NCBI RefSeq assembly: GCF_902459465.1
Contig: NW_022985702.1
Location: 248,001 to 312,000 of the forward strand
DNA from: Asterias rubens
Taxonomy: Eukaryota > Echinodermata > Asteroidea > Forcipulatida > Asteriidae
Length of the DNA stretch: 64,000 nt
Reading direction: 5' to 3'
Part shown: positions 34,868 to 45,913 of the stretch, in pieces
Layout: each line of letters opens with the position of its first letter
How positions within the stretch are numbered: position 1 is the stretch's first letter
The notes under the pieces: model-generated
Database searches by the model: none
What the model saw: the letters and a program-made list of their open reading frames with translations, nothing else
What the model was told of the DNA's origin: nothing
Program-made: the position numbers and the translations under genes

Positions 34868-36648
34868 GATTGGTAGTGAGCCATGTTTCAGTCAGGCATA
34901 TGACATGAGCTTTGCAGATTTGAAAGTCGGTCTTGATGTCATCAAAGTGTTTTGTAAGACTTTGGATATTGTGGTGTACAATTATGAAGTTTTCTCTGTG
35001 ATTCAATTGCAAAATTGGATTTGCTACAGACAGGTCACAGGGTACCATTTTGGCCAAGTGCTCTGCAACTTCGTTATTACAGAAGATTCTCTTGGGATCG
35101 TAGTTGGAAAGAAAGAGACCATTCAGATGAGTAACACGACTAACAGCTACATATCCCATGCATGACTTGATTCCTTTCAAAGACACAACTGCTTCATCTG
35201 TTGTCTGACCTTGGATTTTGTGCATTGTAACAGCCCACGCCAACTTTAAAGCATATTGTTTGCGTGTTCTGTTAATGCATCCAGATTTAAGCACTAGTTG
35301 AATGTGTTCAAGGTGTGGTTTGATGGCAACACAATTAGCATACTGGTCAGGTAGTGGACTCCTTTGTCTTGCAAATGCACCACATTTCACGTTATCAAAT
35401 TGCACAAAGATAGCACTAGGTTGATTATTTGGGTCATTTGGTTGTATGGCTTGTATAGTGCCTGTAATTCCATTACAAAGACCATCGGGTACATCTAAAT
35501 TTGTTGTCAGCATGACTCTGGCTCCAACTGCTATATGTAATTCAGACTGCAACACTGTTTTTCCAGTTTGATGTGATTTGTAAGCCACTTTTTTGGCTTG
35601 GGTTTGAGTAGGAGTATTCTTTGTGTCTAGCGCATAGATGGTAACTATCGGACTTGATAAGGTTTCTAGCATTCGAAGATTATGGCTATCCACATCCTTA
35701 TTGAAGGCAAAAATTCGAAGTGCTTTCTCTGATGGCTTCAAATCAGTTCCAGATTCAAGTGTACGCGACTTGAGCATCTGTTCATCTGCTGGGTCGATTG
35801 GATCTTCTCGTTTGTGCACACGCAATCGATTAAGTAATCGTGCAAAAGTTAGATCATCTTGTTGACGCATAACTTGTGTGAGTTGACAGACTTGGAAATT
35901 CTCAGTCCAGAGGTCTGTCAAAGGATTGCCATCTGGCACACAAAGTGGAGTACTTGGATTAATTGGAGGAATCTGATAGAAGTCTCCGACTGCAAGTACA
36001 GAAATGTTTCCAAACAATGTGTGATTTGAGGCACGTTTGATCTGTTGAATTCTTCCATGGATGTATTGCAACTGTTTCTTGCTCACCATTGATATTTCAT
36101 CAATTATGAGCAGTTGCAGATGTTGTAGTTTACTACGCATGGTATTGAGAGTTTCTTCTCCAAGAGGCTTATAATTCTGGGGTGCTTTAATGCCGATATT
36201 TAATGCAGAGCAAATAGTTTCTCCTTCAATATTGAAAGCAGCAGTACCTGTGTGTGCGACAACCAACACAGTTTTGTCATCTGGAGAGTCACAGAGAGGT
36301 GCAAACAGTTTCTCAGCATGATATTTGATACATTTTGTTAACAGAGATTTACCTGTACCGGCTCCTCCAGTTAGAAATACTCTGAATGGAGGTGGATTTT
36401 CACTGTTAACTTTCTTGATACACCATTGATGGACATATCTGAAGAGCTGCTGCTGTTTGTCATTAAGGCTATTGATCATTGAAGCAATTTGACTTTCTGA
36501 TAACACCACTTTTATGGTTTCAACAGGTGATCTATGTGTGGTTTCTTTTGATGCGGTTGATGTCTGTGGTTGCAACTCTGGAATTTCTTCGAAATCGTCA
36601 TCAGAGTCAATGGGAGCTGTAGGTTTGACTATGAGGTTGTTACACTAA
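34836..36648 (-). pseudogene. PIF1-type helicase of a Helentron-like element, with start of the endonuclease domain
   Basis: The frame opens after a TAG at about 36649. It shows superfamily-1 helicase motifs (counting from the TTG at 36575): Walker A LTGGAGTGKS (68-77), Walker B LLIIDEISMV (155-164), motif III AVGDFYQIPP (195-204) and a C-terminal MHKIQGQT (451-458) followed by GYVAVSRV. From residue 530 it enters an AP-endonuclease-like domain. PIF1-family helicases unwind DNA 5' to 3'. In Helitrons the helicase is fused to an upstream HUH Rep nuclease. Here no Rep motif is visible. The frame begins beside a foldback element whose insertion or an older deletion may have removed it. The start has no ATG. 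Confidence 0.88.
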
Positions 36649-36658
36649 CCTCATAGTC
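36629..36658. repeat. Hairpin at the helicase/foldback boundary
   Basis: ACTATGAGGTT pairs with AACCTCATAGT around GTTACACT. One arm lies in the helicase frame and the other in the end of the neighbouring foldback element. Confidence 0.7.
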
Positions 36659-37086
36659 ATAGATGATTGTGTACAAATTCCTATACGATTTTTGCTTCCC
36701 CACATGTGTACACCTACCGTTCTTATTTGCCGTCGGATCTCGCTGAAATTGGGCTCTGTGTGTTCCTTGGACTCCCAGTGAGTGTGTGGAAGTTCCCAAA
36801 ATTTAAATCCATGAACTAATAGTTTCAAAAAAAGATAAAATTTGTGCAACACTGCAGAAATGAAAATATCAACGGTGCTTTAAAAATGCACGAATTTTCT
36901 TTTTCTTTTGAAATTAGTTCGTAGATTGAAATTTTGGGAACTGCCACACACTCACTGGGAGTCCAAGGAACACAAAGAGCCCAATTCCAGCGAGATCTGA
37001 CGGCAAATAAGAACGGTAGGTGTACACATCATGCGGGGACAGCAAAAATCGTACAGGAATTTGTACACAATCATCTGAGGTTTTAG
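36648..37086. mobile_element. Foldback (long inverted-repeat) element, about 440 bp
   Basis: The left arm (about 36648-36830) and right arm (about 36905-37086) are inverted copies over roughly 170 bases. For example ATGATTGTGTACAAATTCCT and CCTACCGTTCTTATTTGCCG occur at the left and their complements at the right. The short middle is AT-rich and non-coding. The ends start with AACCTCA on both sides. Confidence 0.88.
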
Positions 37087-37278
37087 TTGTATAGTTCTAG
37101 GAGTAGGAGTAGATGAGTGTGAGCTTTTTTCTACCTATGGAGTATATAATATGGACATATAATATTTATAACAAATCCAGACAACAATGGTCAGAACAAC
37201 TTGCTTATTCCCCGATTTATTTTTTTACTCACCTGCTACACTACAAGTACAACAATCCGCTTCGATCGGCAGCAAAAA

Positions 37279-37478
37279 TGGCGTACGTGACAACCAGTTC
37301 TCTGCATGCTTTGCGTGGTGTGCGAGGTCGATGTCACGACGCGTCGGGCTCCTCGATCATTGGCGGCAGCAGCCGTAAAAAAGCCGACAACAGGCGACAA
37401 CTGGCAACAACCGAAGACAAGTCATCTACGTCTGAGCATGGAGGTAGCTATTTCTACCTCCATGATCTGAGGTACTGA
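37279..37478 (+). other. Possible first coding exon, CpG-rich
   Basis: AAAATGGCG begins an open frame reading MAYVTTSSLHALRGVRGRCH and onward, Arg/Ser-rich. It leads to a possible donor GAG|GTAGCT at 37444 or a stop at 37476. CpG content is high compared with the surroundings and the start context is good. The candidate donor lies inside a perfect hairpin (37437-37464), and no downstream exon was found. It could be the 5' end of a cellular gene that leaves no other trace here, or part of a repeat. Confidence 0.3.
37437..37464. repeat. Perfect hairpin CATGGAGGTAG / CTACCTCCATG
   Basis: 11-bp perfect stem with loop CTATTT. A second hairpin with the same outer CATGGAGG...CCTCCATG is at 38495-38528. 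Confidence 0.8.
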
Positions 37479-37793
37479 AAACCCAATTGCCTTAATAAGG
37501 ATTGTGCTTTTAAAAAAAGAGTCTTAAGTGTCCTAAATTTCTCTAATCTGGGTTAAATTGTGCCTTTTAATTCATAAAAAATATAAAAAGCATTTCTCTA
37601 CAACAATTATTTCAACAAATTTAAGCTTTTTGATACGTTTGGCCGCCCATGCCAACCGCCTGGTATTGGCCAAAAATAGAGGGGGGAAAAGATGTTTTCG
37701 GTGACGCGACTTGCAACAGTAAACAACTTGTCGTCAGGTTGTCAGTTGTTGTCAGTTATTATCGTCAACTGTCGGTTTTTTTTTCAGTGCGAC

Positions 37794-37925
37794 CGCGTGA
37801 CTAAAACAACTTCGTTCCCATCCATCACACGGCAGATCGTGTGTTTTTTTTTTTTTTTTAATGTTGCAATTTTTCATCGGCTTCCAAGCTTTAGGTACGA
37901 GGGTGGCATTTGTTCCAACAGCACT
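37794..37925 (+). repeat. Dispersed repeat, copy 1
   Basis: CGTGACTAAAACAACTTCGT ... TCGGCTTCCAAGCTTTAGGT ACGAGG matches 39943-40030 with a different middle. Confidence 0.7.
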
Positions 37926-38494
37926 CCGCACTAATGACGTAAGAATACCCGGATGTCAGACAAACTTTCCACCACACGGGTCGTCAGTACACACTCACAC
38001 GCCGGTAATCGTGCAGTGCACAAAAAACTAACATGTACGCGCGCGTATTATCAGTGAAATTTTTGACACTTTGTCTGAGATCCGGGAACTTGCTTCTATT
38101 TTTAGCATTAGTTTGGAGTGCTAAATTAAAATGTGTACGAAACCCAGGTTTGAGCTTGGGCCGCCCCTGGCTTGGGCTGCTCTGTCTCCGCTATGATAAA
38201 CCTACACTCCCGGCAGGACAGCGTGTAAACAATTAAAACCTAGAAATGCACAGAATTGCTATTGGTGTTTTCATATTGGTAGCCTCTTTGCTTTTGGTCC
38301 ATACGCATTTGGTGCAGTTATCAAAATGTGTTGCGTTGTTCACTATTGTATGTTGATGCTCCATATTCTTGTTACACATTAAGAAGTTTCCATTAATATT
38401 AATCTTAACGACCTGACACATTTAAAATACTGCACCTGATTTTGTGTATTTAAATTATTAGAATATTGCACGATAAGTTCTCTTTGACACCAAC

Positions 38495-38528
38495 CATGGA
38501 GGAAGGAAAAAAAAGTCCTTCCTCCATG
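38495..38528. repeat. Perfect hairpin CATGGAGGAAGGA / TCCTTCCTCCATG
   Basis: 13-bp perfect stem around an eight-base A-rich loop. Confidence 0.8.
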
Positions 38529-38579
38529 CACCATAAACGCCCACTATTTTAATTTATTGGTGCTCCAACTTCACCTTTG

Positions 38580-39372
38580 TATGGGGGCCCTGAAGGGACA
38601 TATCGCTAACAGGTGCGCATACAATTGCGATGTCACAAATTTATTTGCAAATGTTTGCGCATACGTATGCGGTGTCGTGAAATTATTCGCGAATAAGTAC
38701 GATGTCGCGATCAGACTGGATGCTAAAAATCCACAGATATATATTAGAAATTTTATTTAAACGTATGCGACAAAGTATGCAATAAAATTTTCGACAACTC
38801 AAACATATTCGCATACGTTACTCGCGAATACGAAATCCGACCATACGCAAGCGCATACGTAAGCATGCGCACATATTCCCAAATATTTTCACGACATACA
38901 TGTACGTATGCCGACAAGTTTACAGTTATGCGATGTGCTTTTGGGCCACCGTACCTTTTTGATTGCATACGTTTGCGATGTCACAAACTTATTCGCAAAT
39001 GTTTGCGCATACGTATGCGGTGTCAAGAAATTATTCGCGAATAAGTATGATGTCGCGATCAGACTGGATGCTAAAAATCCACAGATATATATTAGAAATT
39101 TTAATTAAACATATGCGACAAAGTATAATAAAATTTCCGACAACTCAAACATATTCGCATACGTTACTCGCGAATATCTTAACGAAATCCCACCATCGAC
39201 AACTCAAACATATTCGCATACGTTACTCGCGAATATCTTAACGAAATCCCACCATACGCAAGCGCATACGTAAGCATGCGCACATATTCCCAAATATTTT
39301 CACGGCATACGTATGCCGACAAGTTTACAGTTATGCGATGTCCTTTTGGGCCACCGTACCTTTTTGATTAGG
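38580..39372. repeat. Palindrome-rich repeat in two tandem copies, GCATACG family
   Basis: Two copies (about 38580-38960 and 38965-39372) share AAATTATTCGCGAATAAGTA, ATGTCGCGATCAGACTGGAT and AACATATTCGCATACGTTAC. The unit is full of perfect palindromes (CGCATACGTATGCG, TTCGCGAA, CGGCATACGTATGCCG). The outer ends are roughly inverted: GGGGGCCCTGAAGGGACATA at the left, and the complement of GGTGGCCCAAAAGGACATCG at the right. The second copy also repeats a 63-bp internal piece (CGACAACTCAAACATATTCG) in tandem. Confidence 0.85.
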
Positions 39373-39942
39373 TAAAAGTCAGCTGCCTATTATTACATGG
39401 ACAAGTGATAACACTATTAATATCAAGTGTCCAACTTTTACTAAGAAACACTTAAGTTTGGTACTGTTACCAACAGTATCATGCAGTTGTTTTACAACAT
39501 ATTTCATTGCAAAGACATTTGGCAAGGTAATGAATCTCACATAAATTCCAAAAACATTCAAAACCTTTTCTTAAGATGCACTGTGAAAAGAATAATTTGT
39601 AAAAGCTAATAAGCTAATTTAAAACAATTTTTCTATAAAAATGCTCCGTTATTGAATGACTATTGACTTATGGATTAACGGTGACGATTGCGAAGTTTCC
39701 TCACTCAAACTAAAGCTCATGTAACTAACAACCATACACGGTTAGCACGGTTAACATCCGTTGGCTCTCCGGGTTTTCACCGAACCCGTATGCCGTGAAT
39801 AAGCTCCAGACCACGGCAGAGTGTTTTTAACGTTCACGGTGCAGGTCACACTGCGACCGGAAAATCCCCCATTGCAATAACGTGGGGAAAAGCTTCGGTG
39901 GTGATCGTCTCGCAGCGCAGCGTAGAGGATTCACTCATCACG

Positions 39943-40030
39943 TGACTAAAACAACCTCGTTATATTTTTACGTTGCAATTCTGATCGGCTTACAAGCTTT
40001 AGGTACGAGGTTGGAATTTTTGGTTCCGTT
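39943..40030 (+). repeat. Dispersed repeat, copy 2
   Basis: CGTGACTAAAACAACCTCGT and ATCGGCTTACAAGCTTTAGG TACGAGG match the repeat at 37794-37925. Confidence 0.7.
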
Positions 40031-40187
40031 TTTTACGAAACCGCGGCTTTAGCTTGGGATGTCACTTGGGCTTCGGCTTGGGCTTCGTCTGCCTGTTTGA
40101 AGCCCCGTTAGAAAAGCACATGTTTTCTAAATAACTGACGGAGCCTAAGCCCAAGCCCAATATGTGGCCACGGTTTCGCAAATGCAA

Positions 40188-40228
40188 GCTGAAGAAGAAG
40201 AAGAAGGAGAAGAAGAAGAAGAAGAATA
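40188..40228. repeat. (GAA)n microsatellite
   Basis: About 13 GAA units with single GGA interruptions. Confidence 0.9.
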
Positions 40229-41750
40229 TCCACCACAAGGACAATATCTCTGCCGTTGCACGGGCAGAGGTAATGTGTCTGCATCACAGTGGCTAGGGAT
40301 TTTCCTGCATTTCACTGACACATGTTTCCTGATAACCAAAGAGTACAATAATAGGTACCTGAGTATTTCCTGGACATATTCAAGAAGAAAGAATATTTGA
40401 CCGCACAAGTCCATATCTTCTTAATGGTGGCAATCTGTTGCTTCTTCCTTGCTGCGTTGTAATGAGTAACATACTCGGTGTTGTCTGTTGTCCAGCGCTG
40501 AGGAATTGCACGTTTGGTCTCAACCCTTCGGAGTTCCGTCTCTAACCTCCAATGAGAGAAATAACAATTCTTAACAGTTTTAACACATCATTGAATACGA
40601 GATTAATTTCATCTTACTAGCCAAGATGATTGGTTATAAATTGAACTAATGTTTCATTAAAACGTCTTTCTAGCCAACATTTTGGTTCATTTCTTTTGGA
40701 TTTTAATGAGGTGGTTATACTTAATTTGTTTTAAATGTACTTAAAGCAAAAAAAAAAAAAATTTGGATACCTTGAGCAATGTTCATGATGGAAAAATATA
40801 AGTTCACACATTTAAGATAACTTCGACAACCTAAGAACCTCAGCTACAAACCTCATAAATGTACTTTGAAGGGAAAAAAAAAGATAATAAAAAGTGCAAC
40901 TTACTGTTGACACTGGCCAGCAAGAACTTCAGCTCTGCGGTCATCATCACACAGTGTCATCAACTCTCTTGAAAACAAACCGTAAGAATGAGAAAAATCA
41001 AACTGTTTGATAACTCTGATGCCATATAGCTCTGGTCTTTGTTAGGGTTTGGTAGGGCTTGGTTTGTAATATTTGGGTCTTCAACTGAAGATCTGAATTC
41101 ACACTATCAGTTTCATGAGTTCAGTAGACAGGAACTTTATATTCAGTTGTTGCCAACAAAGTCACATTTTAAATGTTTGGTATTTGTGAATTCTATAACA
41201 TCCGGGTTTCTAATATTATGTAAAAGCATGTGAATAACATATTTTTTAGTCAATAAATGTTTATAGAAACTATTAAAAGACAGATGAATTTCGTACTGTC
41301 CCTTATCTTAAATAACAATTGTAGTACACAACTGGGTGATTTCACCAACCAGCAGTGTAATTATCGGACAGATAATACAGTGTAATTTACCAGTATAACA
41401 AGTCTACCTATCGGACAGATACAAAAGGGAACATCAGAAGATTTAATCTGAAGAAATTAAATTTGGCGAAGCCACTCACCTTCTCTTGTCATAGTGCAGT
41501 AGCTTCTTGACATATTTCTCCTGCCATGAAACCTGGCCTGTACATGTGATTCAAGCATTATACAATTACTACATGAAAAGAACAGGAAAAACGAAGTACA
41601 TTTGTACAGTTGTACCGGACACAGTAACAGTGAAGGACCAACATATCAGCAGGGTCACCGATACTAGGCCGAACAGTGAAAATGTTCCATAACACTAAAG
41701 ATGAAGTCTCAACCATGATTGAGACAGGATGGACCTCCTTTGGGAGGTTG

Positions 41751-42070
41751 CCTTGGATCAGTCATGTTGGTCTTTGAAAAGCGTTTGAAACCGTTTTTTT
41801 ATAAATGCATATGGTTAGAAAGATATTTTAAAAGTAGACTACAATGATCCACACAAATTTTCCTCGAAATTGCGTGCTATTCCTTTTATTTTGCCAACTA
41901 CATAACATGGCCGACCGTATTAGTCAAAGAGGTAAAAGGAAAACCACGCAATTTGGAGTGAAACTTGTGTGGATCATTATATTCTAGTTGTAAAATATCT
42001 CTTTAATCATTTGCATTTTATAACAAATGGTTTCAAACGCTTTTCAAAGACCAACTTGACCGACTCAAGG
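41751..42070. mobile_element. Foldback MITE in a KDZ intron
   Basis: Arms of about 120 bases: CCTTGGATCAGTCATGTTGG and TCTTTGAAAAGCGTTTGAAA at the left, inverted copies ending CCAACTTGACCGACTCAAGG at the right. The middle (TTCCTTTTATTTTGCCAACT) is unique. Confidence 0.85.
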
Positions 42071-43464
42071 CATTGTATTCCTTTAAGTGTGTACTATCCA
42101 ACTACAACAAATGTACTCACTTTATTAAGTCGTGTGAGTTACCATGGTTTTGGGTCACCCCAAAACATACCACACACCCGAGAAAACTCATGCAATAGTT
42201 GGCCCCATAGCTCTTTCCAATGGGACCTCTACACAACCTGGGACTCCTATATACCCATTTGTTATGAGTACCTGAACTTCAATCAGCCAATAAAAACCAT
42301 AAGTAAACAAACACCCAAAACAGGATAATAAATAACATTAAAAAAACACAGAAATGATGGGTCACACCTTTTTGACTGGATCGTTTGACTTCAGCATGAC
42401 TCTTTTCTCCTTTTCTCCATTTCTTAATGTCTTCAAGGGACACTAAGATAAAGAATATATGTACATTTACATCAATCAATGATGCCGAGAACTGCTTCGC
42501 TTGAATTTGAACAGAAAACCAATTTACAGGCACAAAACAATAATGGTCTGGCATTGCAAAAGACTATGTACACAATGTACATTTACCTGAAAAGTCGTTA
42601 CATATTTCTTGCAGTGCGTTCTTTGAATCACCATTGACTTTGACAGCACGATCCATGAGTGTTACAAGGCTGATACCTTAAAAAAATACAAAGAATTTAA
42701 AAGCATTCAACATTGGACATTGCTGACATAGATGTACATACGCAAAAAGCAACAAGATGACATTACACCTAAACAGACACTTTTAGGTGGGCACTATTGT
42801 TGATTGAATGATTTTACTTGATTTGTGAAAAGAAACAAAAGCATTACATTTCTCTTTTGATACAAGAAAAAGACAATGAAGCAAACCAAACACTGCTGTA
42901 ATATAAACCCAGGAGTCTGAGATTGAGACCAAGACAGACTTGAGGTTTGGAACAGGACAAAAACTATTTCATCAGGGCACAATTAAAAAACAAAAAAATA
43001 AAAGTTAAGTACAGAGACAAAATGTGTCAGTAACGAGAAATAAAACAAAACAAAACAAACAGAACAATTGAAAATGTTAATGTACAGTTAGATTGATCAA
43101 TAAACACATGTAGTCTGGCTGTAGTCTCTTTAAATAAATATTCTCTTTAATCAAGATGTAAAAACTTACCAATATCATGTCCTTTGCGTCGACTATAATG
43201 CAGAAGAGCATCAGTCAACAGGTCTTCCCTGTGGGCAGGTGTCATCTGCTTAGTGCGTCGTAGAAAGGACCAGAGCCTCTCCATAACTTCACCATCAGTC
43301 AAGCCATACCCACACCTCCATCTTGTGCTGTATTCAACCTTGCCATAGATGAAAATCACACAATAAAATGTGGCATAATCAAAGGAAACTTGTGTATCAT
43401 TCTTTAAACAGGGGATGACAGTGTTCGAACCTGGTCTTCACTGTGTGGGGGTTGGTGGCTGTTA

Positions 43465-43512
43465 TGGGGCTGTTAACAGACCAGCCAGAGGCGAGGTCCG
43501 TTAACAGCCCCA
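43465..43512. repeat. Hairpin, 16-18-bp stem, loop AGCCAGAGGCGAGG
   Basis: TGGGGCTGTTAACAGACC pairs with TCCGTTAACAGCCCCA. The loop nearly matches the loop of the unrelated stem at 16846-16929. Confidence 0.75.
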
Positions 43513-44758
43513 GCAATACCTTTTTTCGAAATAAATTGCTAAAATTGTACAAATTTTGTAACTTTTTCCTCAAAAAGACATGTTCAGGGGCCATATTTCA
43601 GCTTTTGATGGTTCCTGTCTCTTACGTGCATTAATCACAATGGTCTTTTAAGCGCCCTCACTAGGGGGGGGGGGGTCTAAGGAAGCAAATGATAGCTGTT
43701 CTTTGTGCAGGAATGGTGCACGAGCTCAGCATGTAGCATGTCACACTAGTAAACAGGACCATTATGGACAATACGTGCGCACCTCACATCAAAATTGATC
43801 AAAATTGATACATCAAAATTGATACATTTTCAGTGCGGGAAGTGGCCGAAGTTTGAGATACACAGTGCATGCAAAGCGCAACCTAGTTGTACACAATGTA
43901 CGCTGGTTGAGGGGCCATTGCCAGTTTCCAAAGCCAGTCCTTTAACTAATCAGAGTTTGGAAACTGTCCATGGTATTTATTAAAAAAAAATTCACGAGCA
44001 ATTAAGAACGGAGTCTGATGATTGCAGTTTTACAAAGCACCTTCATATATTTTGACTTGCTAACATAAAGGTCTGGTTTTAAATACTATAATCATGAAAA
44101 ACAACTATTCATATTTGTAAGAAATACTAAGAATTACTTATTTCTCTTGACCAGGCAAAAAACATGTGGTTCACCCAATGATGACAAGTGAAATGAAAAT
44201 GTACCATCAATTACAATAGCTGTAATCAAATGAGATATAATGCTAAATGACTTGGTGTAATATGTCAAAACACGAACCTGGCAGGCCATTTTATGCCCAT
44301 AGGCATGAAAGACTGGTAGTGCCAATTCCAAATCCTGGTGCCTGTTGTCTGTATCTTTCTGCAAATAAAGAAGATAAATTTTGAAGAAAAGGTAGAACAC
44401 AATAGGAAACATCTTGTCTTTATTGGAAGTTAAGTTTTACGTTTTTATTCAGTGACAAATGAGTATCGCATTGCTACATAGCAGTGGCAATGAAGTAACC
44501 GTCAGATTGTTCAAACAAAATCGAATTGACACCTTCGGACGAATCAATTTATGAAAAGATGGTTTATTACCAATTAAAAATACACAATAACATAATTCTG
44601 TTCAGAATGTTTTATTTTGTACAAATAAAATTTAGTTATTGTTGTTTTCCTATATCAAATCAATGGATTTAACTTTATATCATTCAACAAAACGATTTTG
44701 AATGTTTTGATGAAGCTTTTCGCTTTTTCTCAATTTTGTTTGTCAATTCTCAACAAAC

Positions 44759-45913
44759 GAACAAAAAGGCGAACTGTATAGTCAGTTTGGCTATGAGGGG
44801 AGCCAATCGGCACCCTTCATGAAGAGTCTATACTCCTATGTACATGAAGTAAAATGAATACAAAAAGGCATACCATAAAATCAGTTTTGCTATGAGGGGT
44901 GCCAATTGGCACCCTTCATGAACAGTCTATACTCCTATGTACAGAGAGTAAAATGAATAAAAAAAAAGCATACAATAAAGTCATTTTGGCCATTATACTC
45001 CTATGTACAGAGAGTAAAATGAGTACAAAAAGGCATATCATAAAGTCAGTTTGCTATGAGGGGTGTCAATTGGCACCCTTCATGAAGAGTCTATACTCCT
45101 ATGTACAGAGAGTAAAATGAATACAAAAAGGCAAACCATAAAGTTGCTTTGGCCATGAGGGGTGCCAATTGGCACCCTTCACGAAGAGTCTATACTCCTA
45201 TGTACAGAGAGTAAAATGAATACAAAAAGGCATACCATAGTCAGTTTGGCTATGAGGGGTGCCGATCGGCACCCTTCATGAAGAGTCTATACTCCTATGT
45301 ACAGAGAGTAAAATTAATACAAAAAGGCATACAATAAAGTCAGTTTGGCTATGAGGGTTGCCAATTGGCACCCTTCATGAAGAGTCTATACTCCTATGTA
45401 CAGAGAGTAAAAAGAATACAAAAAGGCATACAATAAAGTCATTTTGGCTATGAGGGGTGCCGATTGGCACCCTTCATGAAGAGTCTATACTCCTATGTAC
45501 AGAGAGTAAAATGAATACAAAAAGGCATACAATAAAGTCATTTTGGCTATGAGGGGTGCCAATTGGCACCCTTCATGAAGAGTCTATACTCCTATGTACA
45601 GAGAGTAAAATGAGTACAAAAAGGCATATCATAAAGTCAGTTTGCTATGAGGGGTGCCAATTGGCACCCTTCATGAAGAGTCTATACTCCTATGTACAGA
45701 GATTAAAATGAATACAAAAAGGCATACCATAGTCAGTTTGGCTATGAGGGGTGCCAATTGGCACCCTTCATGAAGAGTCTATACTCCTATGTACAGAGAG
45801 TAAAATTAATACAAAAAGGCATACAATAAAGTCAGTTTGGCTATGAGGGGTGCCAATTGGCACCCTTCATGGAGAGTCTATACTCCTATGTACAGAGCAT
45901 AACATGAATACTA
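44759..45913 (+). repeat. Tandem array, 12 units of about 98 bp, each with palindrome GGGTGCCAATTGGCACCC
   Basis: The unit reads TATGAGGGGTGCCAATTGGC, ACCCTTCATGAAGAGTCTAT, ACTCCTATGTACAGAGAGTA, AAATGAATACAAAAAGGCAT and onward. Eleven units keep the palindrome. The unit near 44985 has lost it by deletion. Variants of the centre are CCAATTGG (majority), CCGATCGG near 45262 (both arms changed), and CCAATCGG and CCGATTGG (one arm changed). The array sits between the 3' end of the FLPVGHTHED-family gene and the first visible KDZ exon. Confidence 0.95.

Larger units (their letters stand above)
40312..44358 (-). pseudogene. KDZ-type (Kyakuja-Dileera-Zisupton) transposase, C-terminal half in seven exons
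   Basis: Exons 44358-44278, 43338-43170, 42676-42587, 42442-42368, 41537-41480, 40967-40905 and 40546-40312 join at GT-AG sites. All six junctions agree in phase (0,1,1,1,2,2). The first two read LPVFHAYGHKMACQ and GYGLTDGEVMERLWSFLRRT with LTDALLHYSRRK. This is the catalytic-Glu region of KDZ transposases as I know it from fungal and animal members (GxGLTDGExxERxWS). The last reads RAIPQRWTTDNTEYVTHYNA and IWTCAVKYSFFL, the typical KDZ C-terminus. The final exon may stop at TGA 40312 or splice at CAG|GTACCT (40359). KDZ enzymes move DNA transposons by cut and paste. The N-terminal half, with the first catalytic Asp residues, is absent within 44.4-46.0 kb, so the copy is truncated or its 5' exons lie beyond the next gene. 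Confidence 0.8.

Noticed and set aside
44134-44277. Extension of the first KDZ exon through VIDGTFSFHLSSLGEPHVF
   Set aside because: The frame is open, but the CAG|GTTCGT donor at 44278 joins in frame to the next conserved exon, and the extension lacks KDZ motifs.
44899-45120. 73-codon open frame inside the 98-bp array
   Set aside because: A by-product of the tandem repeat; not preserved in neighbouring units.
44759-45913. CRISPR-like reading of the palindrome array
   Set aside because: The whole 98-bp unit is repeated, leaving no variable spacers.
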